Source: Alphaproteobacteria bacterium (GTDB lineage Bacteria; Pseudomonadota; Alphaproteobacteria; Bin65). Taken from it: a stretch of 64,000 nt of DNA. The stretch spans positions 1 to 64,000 of the forward strand of contig JAJFFJ010000132.1 in assembly GCA_021776685.1 (NCBI GenBank), given 5' to 3'. Of the stretch, positions 35,615-44,541 are shown piece by piece (the first letter of the stretch is position 1; every line of letters begins with the position of its first letter). The translations under genes and the position numbers were made by a program. The notes below the pieces were generated by a model, which had not been told where the DNA came from, ran no database searches, and saw nothing but the letters and a program-made list of their open reading frames with translations.

Positions 35615-35807
35615 TACAGCCTCCATCAAGGGTGGCTGAAGGATGGGCCGTGGGCGTTAACATTCCGCAAACCGGCAGGCCTGTCCTGGGCAGAAAAATG
35701 CACCAATTTGCCACCTCAACCCCGACTATCTCGCCCGAAAACCTTGAGAAACTGGTGGAATATGGGTAATTGGGCGCAGCCCCCTTCCCTCCCCGCCATT
35801 TCCCTTT

Positions 35808-35822
35808 CATATTCATAATATG
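35808..35822. promoter_or_regulatory. 15-bp palindrome upstream of coxE
   Basis: CATATT-CAT-AATATG is a perfect palindrome with a 3-nt centre, 35 bp before the coxE start, in a GC-rich setting. It could be an operator or part of a -10 region for the second half of the operon. Confidence 0.4.
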
Positions 35823-35857
35823 GAAGCATCGTCGAGCCTGGAGTCGAGCGCAAAGAC

Positions 35858-37099
35858 GTGACTACGAACGGCCACAACACCCCGGAGATAGCGCAACAGG
35901 GCGCCCTGGCAGACAATGTCATGCATTTCGGCCGCGTTTTACGCGCCGCGGGCCTGCCGGTAGGGCCCGGCAAGGTGATTGATGCCATTCGCGCGGTGGC
36001 GACGGTTGGCATCACCAATCGTCAGGACTTCTATTGGACCCTGCACGCGGTATTCGTAAACCGGCGCGACCAGCGCGAGCTGTTCGACCAGGCATTCCAC
36101 GTATTCTGGCGCAATCCCCGCATCCTCGAACGCCTGATGCAGGTTGTGTTGCCTTCGGTCGACACAGGTGAAGACCAGCAACAGGAAGAACTGTCCCGGC
36201 GCGTCGCCGAGGCCCTGCAGACTATTGGCGAGCAGCAGGCGCCCGAGCCACAGGAACCCGACGTCCAGTATGACGCGGTGATGACCTGGAGCGACAGCGA
36301 AGTCCTCCAGGAAATGGATTTCGAAAAGATGTCTGCCGCCGAGATCGAACGGGCAAAGGCCGCCATCGCCCGCATGCGCCTGCCGATCATGGAAACACCG
36401 ACCCGCCGCTTCCGCGCCAACCCAGCCGGCCCGCGGGCGGATATGCGCGCGACGATCCGGAAAGCGCTTCGCGGCAATACCGATGTGATCATGCTGCAGC
36501 GGCGCACCCGCAGAACCCGGCGGCCACCCTTGGTGATCGTCTGCGATATCTCCGGCTCCATGAGCCGCTATTCGCGCATGCTGCTGCATTTCATGCACGC
36601 CATGACCAACGACCGGGACCGGGTGCATACCTTCCTGTTCGGCACGCGGCTGACCAACATCACCCGGCACCTGCGCCATAAGGATGTGGACGTCGCGCTG
36701 GCCAAGGTTGGCGAGGCGGCGGAAGACTGGTCGGGCGGCACGCGCATTGGGCATTGCCTGCACGACTTTAACCGCAACTGGTCCCGTCGCGTGCTGGCCC
36801 AGGGCGCGGTGGTACTGTTGATTACGGACGGGCTGGACCGGGACGGTGGTGAGGGGCTTTCCGATGAGATTGAGCGCCTGCACAAAAGCTGCCGCCGGCT
36901 GATTTGGCTCAATCCGCTCTTGCGCTATGACGGCTTCGCGCCAAAATCACAAGGCATACGAACAATGCTGCCCCATGTGGACGATTTCCGCACAATTCAC
37001 AATCTGGACAGTCTGGCTGACCTGACAGCGGCCCTGTCCGGCCTGGGGCAAAAACAGGAAGCGAGCGTGACCAAATGGCTACCGACCCTCAACAGCTAG
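35858..37099 (+). CDS. coxE: VWA-domain protein CoxE
   Basis: A 413-residue CoxE-type protein starting at GTG. The C-terminal half is a von Willebrand A domain with the MIDAS motif CDISGSMSRYSRM near residue 230 and LITDGLDRDGGEG further on. CoxE partners the MoxR-type ATPase CoxD in maturation of Mo hydroxylases. It overlaps the next gene by 25 bp. Confidence 0.9.
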   Translation: MTTNGHNTPEIAQQGALADNVMHFGRVLRAAGLPVGPGKVIDAIRAVATVGITNRQDFYWTLHAVFVNRRDQRELFDQAFHVFWRNPRILERLMQVVLPSVDTGEDQQQEELSRRVAEALQTIGEQQAPEPQEPDVQYDAVMTWSDSEVLQEMDFEKMSAAEIERAKAAIARMRLPIMETPTRRFRANPAGPRADMRATIRKALRGNTDVIMLQRRTRRTRRPPLVIVCDISGSMSRYSRMLLHFMHAMTNDRDRVHTFLFGTRLTNITRHLRHKDVDVALAKVGEAAEDWSGGTRIGHCLHDFNRNWSRRVLAQGAVVLLITDGLDRDGGEGLSDEIERLHKSCRRLIWLNPLLRYDGFAPKSQGIRTMLPHVDDFRTIHNLDSLADLTAALSGLGQKQEASVTKWLPTLNS

Positions 37100-37440
37100 A
37101 CCAGTCTCTCGGCCATGACGATGTTCTGGCCCAGGCGCGCCAATGGCAGGACGCCGGCCGGGGTGTTGCCATCGCCACCGTTGTCTCCACCTGGGGCTCG
37201 TCTCCCCGGCCTGTTGGCAGCCAGTTGGTAGTCAGTGACCGTCAGGACATGGTGGGCTCCGTCTCCGGCGGCTGCGTCGAAGGCGCCGTTGTAGAAGCAG
37301 CGCAGCAGGTGATGCAGGACGGCACGCCCAAATTGCTCGACTTTGGCGTCACCAACAGCCAGGCGTGGGAAGTGGGCCTGGCCTGTGGCGGCAAGATCGA
37401 GGTCTATGTGGAAAAGCTGGAGACAGCCGATGAAGCGTGA
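37075..37440 (+). CDS. XdhC/CoxI-family protein, N-terminal domain only
   Basis: A 121-residue protein equal to the N-terminal XdhC_CoxI domain: TWGSSPRPVGSQLVVSD, VSGGCVEGAVVEAA, and the C-terminal GLACGGKIEVYVEKL. XdhC proteins bind the molybdenum cofactor and help insert its sulfurated form. The NAD-binding C-terminal domain is missing here but present in the next gene, whose ATG overlaps this stop. Confidence 0.88.
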   Translation: MATDPQQLDQSLGHDDVLAQARQWQDAGRGVAIATVVSTWGSSPRPVGSQLVVSDRQDMVGSVSGGCVEGAVVEAAQQVMQDGTPKLLDFGVTNSQAWEVGLACGGKIEVYVEKLETADEA

Positions 37441-38152
37441 CCTGCTCGACAGGCTGCTGGCCGCCAAGGCGGCGAAACAGCCGGCAGTGCTGGCGACCCG
37501 CCTCAACACCGGTGAACAATCACTGCTGACCGGCGGCGCCGCGACCGGTGAGCTTGCGGTAAGTCCTTCAATCCAGTCTTCCGCCAACGACACCTTGCGC
37601 GCCGACAAGGGGCGCACGGTGGAGGCGGACGGCGGCGACATTTTCCTGCAGCCGTTCAATCCGCCACTGCGCATGGCCATCATCGGCGCTGTTCACATCG
37701 CGCAGGTGCTCGCCCCCATGTCGGACCTGACAGGTTACGATGTGACGGTTATCGACCCACGACACGGCTTCGCAAGCCCCGACCGTTTTCCACATATCTC
37801 GGTGGTGGACGATTGGCCGGACGAAGCGCTGGATGCGCTGGCGCCGGACAGCCGTACTGCCATTGTCACCCTGACCCATGACCCCAAGCTGGACGACCCG
37901 GCACTGGAGCGTGCGCTCCGGTCGGACGCCTTTTATATCGGCTCGCTCGGCAGCAAGAAGACCCACGCCGCACGCCTCGAGCGTTTGTCCCGCGCCGGCT
38001 TTGGCGACGCAGATTTTGCGCGCATTCACGGGCCGGTCGGCCTGGCGATCGGCGCCAGGTCACCAGCGGAAATTGCCGTCTCCATCATGGCGCAGGTGAC
38101 CCAGGCCCTGCGCGAGGCGCCGGCCCTGGCTGCGACCGCCGCCGCCGCATGA
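37430..38152 (+). CDS. XdhC/CoxI-family protein with Rossmann C-terminal domain
   Basis: A 240-residue protein. The N-terminus is a shortened XdhC-like region (LLAAKAAKQPAVLATRLNTG) and the C-terminal two thirds is the XdhC Rossmann domain, with YDVTVIDPRHGFASPDRFPH, AIVTLTHDPKLDD and YIGSLGSKKTHAARLERL. Together with the preceding gene it makes up a split XdhC. It overlaps both neighbours by a few bases. Confidence 0.88.
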   Translation: MKRDLLDRLLAAKAAKQPAVLATRLNTGEQSLLTGGAATGELAVSPSIQSSANDTLRADKGRTVEADGGDIFLQPFNPPLRMAIIGAVHIAQVLAPMSDLTGYDVTVIDPRHGFASPDRFPHISVVDDWPDEALDALAPDSRTAIVTLTHDPKLDDPALERALRSDAFYIGSLGSKKTHAARLERLSRAGFGDADFARIHGPVGLAIGARSPAEIAVSIMAQVTQALREAPALAATAAAA

Positions 38153-39759
38153 AGTTTGGCCTGGTTCCGGTTCAGGATGCGGCCGGTGGCATTCTCGCCC
38201 ATTCCCTCCGGCTGGATGGGCGGCGGGTCGGCAAAGGCACTCCCATTACGACCGATCTGGTCGCTCGCCTTCAGGCGGCTGGAGTAGAAGAAATCATGAC
38301 CGCCATCCTCGAGGCGGGTGACGTCGATGAAAACACCGCGGCAACCCAGGTCGCCGCCCTTTTTGCCGGTGAAGATCTTATCGCCCGCCCCGCATCCCTG
38401 GGGCGCGCCAACCTGATGGCGGCAGCTGATGGTCTGGTAACGGTCGATGCCGGCGCGCTGCTGGCAATCAATCGCCACAACGAGGCCGTGACCCTCGCCA
38501 CTGTGCCCCACGGTGCGGGGGTTCGCGCCGGCGAGTTGGTGGCCACCGTCAAGATCATCACCTTTGGCGTGCCAGACACAACGATCGGCGCGATAGAGGC
38601 AGCGGCAGCAGGCACGGCGCCTGTCGTTTTGCATCCCTACAGCCCGCTCAAAGTGGCGCTGATCCAGTCCGCCAGTAACGGCATGCGCGAATCGCTCTAT
38701 GAAAAATCTGTCGAGGTCGCCGGGCAACACCTTGCGGTCATCGGCGCCAGCCTTACCGAGAACCGCCGCTGCGGCCACACCAGCGCCGACATTGCTGCCT
38801 GCCTGACGGAATTAGCCGGCGTGGTCGATCTGATCCTTGTTCTCGGCGCATCCTCGCCCGTGGACCGTCGGGATGTCATGCCCATGGCGTTGGAGCAGGC
38901 CGGGGGCAGCATTGTTCATCTGGGCATGCCTGTGGACCCCGGCAACCTGACCCTGATTGGCCGGTTGGCGGACGCCTGGGTGTTTGGCCTGCCGGGATCA
39001 GCCCGTTCCCCACGGGCCCATGGCTTTGACCTGCTGCTGCGACGGGTGGCCGCTGGCCTGGAGATCTCCGGCGACGACATCCGCAGTATGGCGATGGGCG
39101 GCGTCCTGAAGGAGCCGCTGGTCCGCCCCACCCGCGCAATCGATCCTGGCGGGCCCAAACGGATTGGCGCCGTGATCCTGGCGGCCGGCCAATCCAGCCG
39201 CATGGGCGACCGGAACAAGCTGCTGGAGGAAATCGATGGTCAGCCCTTGTTTGCACGCACGCTGGCAACCCTGCAGACCGCCCGTATCGACGAGATTGTC
39301 GTCGTCACCGGCCACGACGCCGGCGAAATTGGCAGCCTGGCGGCCGCGGCTGGTGTCATTACTGCCCACAATGATGCCTATGCCGATGGGCTCAGCACAT
39401 CCATCCGGACCGGCCTTTCAGCCCTAGGCCCAGACCTGGATGGAGTGCTCATTTGCCTGTCGGACATGCCCGATCTGACCGCGGAGACGGTGAATCTGCT
39501 GATCGACCGTTTCAACCCTGCGGAACGTGCAGGCATTGTGGTTCCCGTGGCCGGCGGACAGCGGGGCAATCCGGTGCTGTTCGACACTATTTACCGGGAG
39601 GAAATCGGCTCGGTCACCGGCGACACCGGCGCCCGCGAGGTGATACGGTTACACCCAGACGATGTAGCCGAGGTGGAACTGGAAGACGACGCTGTGCTGA
39701 CCGACTTGGACACGCCAGAAGCCTGGGCCGACTGGCGCCAGGCACGCACCGAGCGCTGA
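38149..39759 (+). CDS. MoeA-like molybdopterin-binding / MobA-like nucleotidyltransferase fusion
   Basis: A 536-residue fusion. Residues 1-340 contain a molybdopterin-binding domain with LAVIGASLTENRRCGHTSAD and LGASSPVDRRDVMPM. Residues ~345-536 are a MobA/MocA-type nucleotidyltransferase with the NTP-binding AVILAAGQSSRMG and a downstream NKLLEEIDG, plus LICLSDMPDLTAE. MocA-type enzymes transfer CMP to Mo-MPT, giving the MCD cofactor required by xanthine oxidase-family subunits, so the protein fits the operon. Confidence 0.88.
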   Translation: MKFGLVPVQDAAGGILAHSLRLDGRRVGKGTPITTDLVARLQAAGVEEIMTAILEAGDVDENTAATQVAALFAGEDLIARPASLGRANLMAAADGLVTVDAGALLAINRHNEAVTLATVPHGAGVRAGELVATVKIITFGVPDTTIGAIEAAAAGTAPVVLHPYSPLKVALIQSASNGMRESLYEKSVEVAGQHLAVIGASLTENRRCGHTSADIAACLTELAGVVDLILVLGASSPVDRRDVMPMALEQAGGSIVHLGMPVDPGNLTLIGRLADAWVFGLPGSARSPRAHGFDLLLRRVAAGLEISGDDIRSMAMGGVLKEPLVRPTRAIDPGGPKRIGAVILAAGQSSRMGDRNKLLEEIDGQPLFARTLATLQTARIDEIVVVTGHDAGEIGSLAAAAGVITAHNDAYADGLSTSIRTGLSALGPDLDGVLICLSDMPDLTAETVNLLIDRFNPAERAGIVVPVAGGQRGNPVLFDTIYREEIGSVTGDTGAREVIRLHPDDVAEVELEDDAVLTDLDTPEAWADWRQARTER

Positions 39760-39778
39760 ACGGACGCAGGCGGCAACC

Positions 39779-41479
39779 ATGGTCAAACGCCTTCGCCTGT
39801 GGACCGGCATTATCCTGTTCGCCTATGTCACGACCCACCTGCTGAATCATGCGCTGGGCCTGATCTCCCTGCAGAGCCAGGAAGAAGGCCGCTTCGTTTT
39901 CCTCGCGGTCTGGCGAAACCTCGTTGGCAGCGCGGTGCTTGGCGGCGCGATGGTCATCCATATGGCTCTGGCATTCTGGAGTTTTTACTCCCGCCGCACA
40001 TTGCGCATGCACCCATGGGAGGCCGTTCAGCTCGGCCTTGGCTTCGCCATTCCCTACTTCCTGGTGGATCACATCATCGGCACCCGGGTGCTGAATGAGC
40101 TCTACGGTACCAACGACACCTACACGTACATGAATTGGGTTTTCTGGATCGCCGCCACGGACAAGGGCATCCAGCAATCAATCATCCTTGTGGTTGCCTG
40201 GGTCCACGGCTGTATCGGTCTCTACTACCTGATGCGCCTGAAACGCTGGTTTCGACCGGCCTCACCGTATCTGCTGGCCGCCGCCATCCTCGTGCCGACA
40301 ATCTCACTGTTGGGGATCAACCAGTCCGGGCGGGAAATCCTCGCGTTGGCGAAGAATCCGGTGCTGTTCAACAATGCGCTCGCGCAGATGAAACTGCCCA
40401 ATGCAGAGCAGTTCAAGGAAGCGCTGACCATCATTGCATGGTGGGAATACATCTTCATCGCCATGGTCGTTGCGGTCTTTGGCGCCCGGATAGTGCGTTT
40501 CCTGGTGCAGCGTGTCAGGGGCGTCGTGCGCTTGACCTATCCTGAAGGCCGCATGGTGGAAGTATTGCAGGGCATGACCGTGCTGGAAGCCAGCCGTATG
40601 GCGGGAGTACCACATGCTTCAGTCTGCGGTGGCCGCGGGCGATGTTCCACCTGCCGGGTACGGATTGGCCTGGGCAGCGATACCCTCGAGCCGCCGGAGC
40701 CGGAGGAGCAACGGGTGCTGACCCGCGTGGGGGCGCCGCCGAATGTCCGCCTCGCCTGCCAGGTCCGACCTGAAGGACCTCTGGAAATCACGCCCCTTCT
40801 GCCGCCAACGGCCACTCCGCGCGAAGCCTATCGCGCGTCACCCGATGTGCAGGGTCGAGAGCAGGAAATCGCGATCCTGTTCGCAGACATTCGCGCCTTC
40901 ACCAATTTCTCCGAATCCAAGTTGCCGTACGACGTGGTCTTCGTCCTCAACCGCTACTTCGATTCGATGGGCCGGGCGATCCGTGAGGGTGGCGGCCACC
41001 TGGACAAGTTCATTGGTGACGGCGTCATGGCGCTGTTTGGCCTTCAGGGTTCACCCGAGGAAGGTAGCCTGGATGCGCTCAGGGCGGCGCGCAACATGTC
41101 GGTGCGCCTGGCCGAGCTCAACAAGACGCTGGAAAGCGACCTGGATGAGCCCCTGCGCATCGGTATCGGCATTCACCTGGGCCCTGCGATTGTGGGCGAA
41201 ATGGGATTTGGCACAGCGACGTCGCTGACGGCCATTGGCGATTCGGTGAACACGGCGAGCCGTCTTGAGAGCATGACCAAAGAATATGGCGCCCAGTTGA
41301 TCGTGTCAGAATCCGTGGAGGCAAGATCCGGCCTGGATCTCAGCGAGCATCCGCTGGAAACGGTCAGTGTCCGGGGCCGGGAAGAAGCGTTGGGTGTGAG
41401 GGTGATCCCGGACGCATCAAAGCTTATCGTACCCGACCGTACCAGAACGCGAAGCCGCCAAAAAGAAACCGCCGACTGA
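39779..41479 (+). CDS. Membrane cytochrome b-like / 2Fe-2S ferredoxin / class III adenylate cyclase fusion
   Basis: A 566-residue three-part protein. Residues 1-245 hold about five membrane helices with histidines at 20, 24, 61, 98 and 143, like the heme anchor of succinate dehydrogenase. Residues ~250-335 are a plant-type ferredoxin with Cys 283, 289, 292 and 327. Residues ~362-545 are a class III nucleotide cyclase with metal-binding Asp in LFADIRAFTNFSE (370) and GDGVMALFG (414). The layout suggests that the redox state of the membrane or ferredoxin controls cAMP output. It follows the MobA-like gene by 19 bp. Heme binding is inferred. Confidence 0.88.
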   Translation: MVKRLRLWTGIILFAYVTTHLLNHALGLISLQSQEEGRFVFLAVWRNLVGSAVLGGAMVIHMALAFWSFYSRRTLRMHPWEAVQLGLGFAIPYFLVDHIIGTRVLNELYGTNDTYTYMNWVFWIAATDKGIQQSIILVVAWVHGCIGLYYLMRLKRWFRPASPYLLAAAILVPTISLLGINQSGREILALAKNPVLFNNALAQMKLPNAEQFKEALTIIAWWEYIFIAMVVAVFGARIVRFLVQRVRGVVRLTYPEGRMVEVLQGMTVLEASRMAGVPHASVCGGRGRCSTCRVRIGLGSDTLEPPEPEEQRVLTRVGAPPNVRLACQVRPEGPLEITPLLPPTATPREAYRASPDVQGREQEIAILFADIRAFTNFSESKLPYDVVFVLNRYFDSMGRAIREGGGHLDKFIGDGVMALFGLQGSPEEGSLDALRAARNMSVRLAELNKTLESDLDEPLRIGIGIHLGPAIVGEMGFGTATSLTAIGDSVNTASRLESMTKEYGAQLIVSESVEARSGLDLSEHPLETVSVRGREEALGVRVIPDASKLIVPDRTRTRSRQKETAD

Positions 41480-41494
41480 CGCCCGTCAGCCGGC
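41471..41494 (-). terminator. Probable terminator of the TPR gene on the minus strand
   Basis: GCCGACTGAC and GTCAGCCGGC form a stem with one mismatch and a 4-nt loop, overlapping the cyclase stop codon. On the minus strand the stem is followed by GGTTTCTTTTTGG, so it should end transcription of the TPR gene at 41516-42001. Confidence 0.5.
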
Positions 41495-41515
41495 GGCCTT
41501 CATCCGTAGGTCAGA

Positions 41516-42001
41516 TCAGGTGCCTTCGGCCCGGGCGATTGCCGCCTTCAGGCTTTCATATTCTTCGCAACCCGTGCCGCAGATCGCTCGTAGACGCGCC
41601 AATTGGGCCTTGGCCTGCTTCGGTTTGCCGGTGCGCAGGTAGAGTTGACCGAGATATTCGTTGACGCCGCGGTGATTGGCATTCTTGCGGAGCGCCGCCC
41701 GGTAGTAGACCAGCGCCCTGTCAAATTCGCCCAGTTGGCGGTGCGAATAGCCAAGGTAATTCATCGCATCCACATTGTTGCGATCCCGGCGGATAACCTT
41801 TTCCAGAATCGCAATCGCCTTGCGATACTGCTTGGCTTTGACCGCTTTTTCGGCGTCGGAATATCCCATGCGCGAGGACGAGCTGCTACTGCTGCCGGAG
41901 CTGCCGCCGCCACTGCTCATGGCGATCGAACTGCTGGCCGCACCAACGGCAAGTCCGGCGCTCACTGCCACAGCCGCGCTCATTCTTAAAATCCGGTTCA
42001 T
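41516..42001 (-). CDS. Exported TPR-repeat protein
   Basis: A 161-residue protein with a signal peptide (MNRILRMSAAVAVSAGLAVG...), a low-complexity Ser/Gly stretch of about 18 residues, and two to three TPRs (AEKAVKAKQYRKAIAILEKV, NYLGYSHRQLGEFDRALVYY, EYLGQLYLRTGKPKQAKAQL). A Cys pair lies near the end (AICGTGCEEY). GAGGAGC precedes the ATG at 42001. It is probably a periplasmic scaffold; the partner is unknown. Confidence 0.8.
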   Translation of the reverse strand: MNRILRMSAAVAVSAGLAVGAASSSIAMSSGGGSSGSSSSSSSRMGYSDAEKAVKAKQYRKAIAILEKVIRRDRNNVDAMNYLGYSHRQLGEFDRALVYYRAALRKNANHRGVNEYLGQLYLRTGKPKQAKAQLARLRAICGTGCEEYESLKAAIARAEGT

Positions 42002-42213
42002 TCGGATGCTCCTCTCGTCGCCCGGCAAAATTTGCGGGCCTGTCTGTCCACGAACGCGAGATATAGGAAGCGCGCCCGACAACACCAAATAACATTTTAA
42101 TGATACGACCAAAACCACCGAGTTATCCGGCGCATTCGACCGCCTGCAGTCTGTATACTCGTCAATCAAGAGCTTGGACCACCAACGGCGATCATCTCTC
42201 CGGGGGAATAACA

Positions 42214-43752
42214 ATGGATCGACGCCAGTTCCTGACGGCGGGCGCGGCCTCGACAGCAGCCGCCCTTGGCGCGTGTACCACCCGTGGCCTGCCGGCGCCC
42301 GGCGCGCAATTGTTTCCATTGGGCGTGGCTTCCGGCGACCCGGCGCCGGACGGATTTGTCATCTGGACCCGGTTGGCCCGTATACCTCTCAGCGGCGGCG
42401 GCATGGGACAGGCCCCTGTTAATGTGACTTGGGAAGTGGCCGCGGATCAGGACTTTCGGCGAGTGATGCAACGGGGCAAAGCGACTGCAGTGGCCACAGA
42501 TGCCCATGCGGTTCACGTAGATGTGGCAGGACTCCGGCCCAATCGGTGGTACTGGTATCGCTTCCATGCCGCCGGCACCACAAGCCCGGTCGGGCGCAGC
42601 CGCACCACGCCCGCGGCAGGCGATATGGCTGTGCCGCTCACCTTCGCCTTCGCCTCCTGCCAGCATTACGAATATGGCTATTTCGGCGGCTACCGGCACC
42701 TTTTGGCAGAGCAGCCCGACGTAATCTTCTTCCTGGGCGACTATATCTACGAGAACAACAGCGCCAAACCGCCGGTCCGCCGCCATGCTGGACCCGAGTG
42801 CCGGACCCTGGCCGATTATCGAAATCGCTATGCCCAGTACCGCATGGACCCGGACCTGCAGGCGGCGCATGCAGCCGTGCCGTGGATTGTCACCTGGGAC
42901 GACCACGAGGTGGAGAATGACTATGCCGCTGACAATTCAGGCCGCGGCGAGGCGCGAGAGACGTTTCTGAAGCGCCGGGCGGCAGCCTACCAGGCATTCT
43001 ATGAGCATATGCCCCTGCGCCGGAGGGCCCGCCCGTCTTCGGCCGGCGCTACCCTGTACCGGCAATTTGCCTGGGGTGGCCTGTTGAACGGTTTTCTTCT
43101 GGACAGCCGGCAGTATCGCGCCGATCAGGCCTGCCCCAAGCCCAATCGATGGGGCGGCCAGGTGATTACCGACTGTGCCGAACGTCTCGATCCCCGGCGC
43201 AGTAAACTGGGCTGGGTGCAGGAACGCTGGCTACATCGTCAGCTTTCTGCATCCGGCGCCCGATGGAACCTGATCGCCCAGCAAGCCCTCATGGGACAAT
43301 TCCGTCAGCGCACACGCAACGGCGGGCGCGGATTCTGGTCAGACGGCTGGGATGGCTATCCGGCGGCGCGCACACGCCTGCTTCGGCACATCGAAGCCGC
43401 CCGGATCCGAAATCCACTGGTCATCGGCGGCGATATCCATTCATTCTGGGCAACGGCCTTGAAACAGGACTTCGACCGCGCCGGCAGCCGCACGGTGGCG
43501 TCCGAATTCGTGGGCACGTCCATGACCTCCCGCGGGCTCCCCCAGTCAATCATCCGCCATGCGCAGGCGGACAATTCCCACGTACTCCTGGCGGAAGGAC
43601 GTTATCGCGGCTATGGCGTTGCACGCGTGACCGGAGCAGCCTGCCGTGTTGACTTCCGGGTCCTGGACGGCGTCGCCATCCGCACGCCAGCCGTACGCAC
43701 CCTTGCCAGTTACGTGGTGCGAAACGGAATTTCAGGCCCCGTCGCAACCTGA
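42214..43752 (+). CDS. PhoD family alkaline phosphatase/phosphodiesterase
   Basis: A 512-residue metallophosphatase. The N-terminus reads MDRRQFLTAGAASTAAALGA with Cys next, a Tat-like RR motif and a lipobox, so it is probably a Tat-exported lipoprotein. PhoD motifs are FAFASCQHYEYGYFGGYRH, FLGDYIYEN, VTWDDHEVENDY and GGDIHSFWATALKQDF, which hold the Fe/Ca site. It releases phosphate from mono- and diesters outside the cytoplasm. Monocistronic; convergent with the GST gene. Confidence 0.88.
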   Translation: MDRRQFLTAGAASTAAALGACTTRGLPAPGAQLFPLGVASGDPAPDGFVIWTRLARIPLSGGGMGQAPVNVTWEVAADQDFRRVMQRGKATAVATDAHAVHVDVAGLRPNRWYWYRFHAAGTTSPVGRSRTTPAAGDMAVPLTFAFASCQHYEYGYFGGYRHLLAEQPDVIFFLGDYIYENNSAKPPVRRHAGPECRTLADYRNRYAQYRMDPDLQAAHAAVPWIVTWDDHEVENDYAADNSGRGEARETFLKRRAAAYQAFYEHMPLRRRARPSSAGATLYRQFAWGGLLNGFLLDSRQYRADQACPKPNRWGGQVITDCAERLDPRRSKLGWVQERWLHRQLSASGARWNLIAQQALMGQFRQRTRNGGRGFWSDGWDGYPAARTRLLRHIEAARIRNPLVIGGDIHSFWATALKQDFDRAGSRTVASEFVGTSMTSRGLPQSIIRHAQADNSHVLLAEGRYRGYGVARVTGAACRVDFRVLDGVAIRTPAVRTLASYVVRNGISGPVAT

Positions 43753-43755
43753 CCG

Positions 43756-44376
43756 CTAGCCAAAGACGTGCATGCCCCGCTGCGTCCCTGGCCGGGCGCC
43801 AATCACCCCCGCCCACCGCGCGAGATTATCGTAGCCGTCCTGCAGCTGGGGCATCACGTTTCCAAGCCGCGCGTAAACCGCATAGAGCGCGAAATCGACG
43901 ATCGTCAGCGTATCGCCAATCGCGAAGGGCGCGCCGGCGAAATGGGTGTCCCAGACGCTGAAATAACCGGCCAGCCGGTCCTCAAAAATCTTCTGTGATG
44001 GCGCGTGTGGTTCCGGCGCCCGCGCGATTGCAAAGATGCTGCCAACAGTGGGACCAATGTCAGAGGCGACATTGACCAATGCCTGCACAAAGGTAATTCG
44101 TTCAACACCCGCTTGAGGTAAAAATTCTCCATGCTTTTCAGCTAGATACATCATGATGGCAATGGATTGGTCGAGCACCAAACGGCCGCCCGGCGCGTCA
44201 TCATCCACCAATACGGGTATCTGCCCGTTTGGGTTGAGCGCGAGGAATTCAGGCCGCCGATGCTCCCCCGCCATTAGGTCCACAGGATGAAGCGTATAGG
44301 CCGCCTCCAGTTCCTCGAGCATGATTGCCGCCCGTATGCCGTTGGATGTCGCTGCTGCGTAGAGATCGTAGGCCAT
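43756..44376 (-). CDS. Glutathione S-transferase family protein
   Basis: A 206-residue protein with an N-terminal thioredoxin-like domain (LYAAATSNGIRAAIMLEEL, LNPNGQIPVLVDDD with the cis-Pro, LDQSIAIMMYLAEKHG with the Gln-Ser glutathione site) and a helical C-terminal domain (FAIGDTLTIVDFALYAVY). Ser near residue 11 would be the catalytic residue, as in the YfcG/YghU-like groups. Substrate unknown. Confidence 0.88.
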   Translation of the reverse strand: MAYDLYAAATSNGIRAAIMLEELEAAYTLHPVDLMAGEHRRPEFLALNPNGQIPVLVDDDAPGGRLVLDQSIAIMMYLAEKHGEFLPQAGVERITFVQALVNVASDIGPTVGSIFAIARAPEPHAPSQKIFEDRLAGYFSVWDTHFAGAPFAIGDTLTIVDFALYAVYARLGNVMPQLQDGYDNLARWAGVIGARPGTQRGMHVFG

Positions 44377-44541
44377 TGCCCCTCCTGAATGCCTTTGTGC
44401 TCCTATCCTGTCACTTGAAACCGGGCGGAAGGATTGTCAACGCCATCCCCCTCCCGGCCTGACCAGTTTCATGGGGATAACCCGCACGTATGGCACGTAA
44501 TTCTAGCAGGGCTAAAAAAGCCCACTCGGGGATCCGTCAGG

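Noticed and set aside
44509-44523. GGGCT-AAAAA-AGCCC mini hairpin before the Sel1 gene as a terminator
   Set aside because: A 5-bp stem with the A-run inside the loop and no T-tract is too weak to call.
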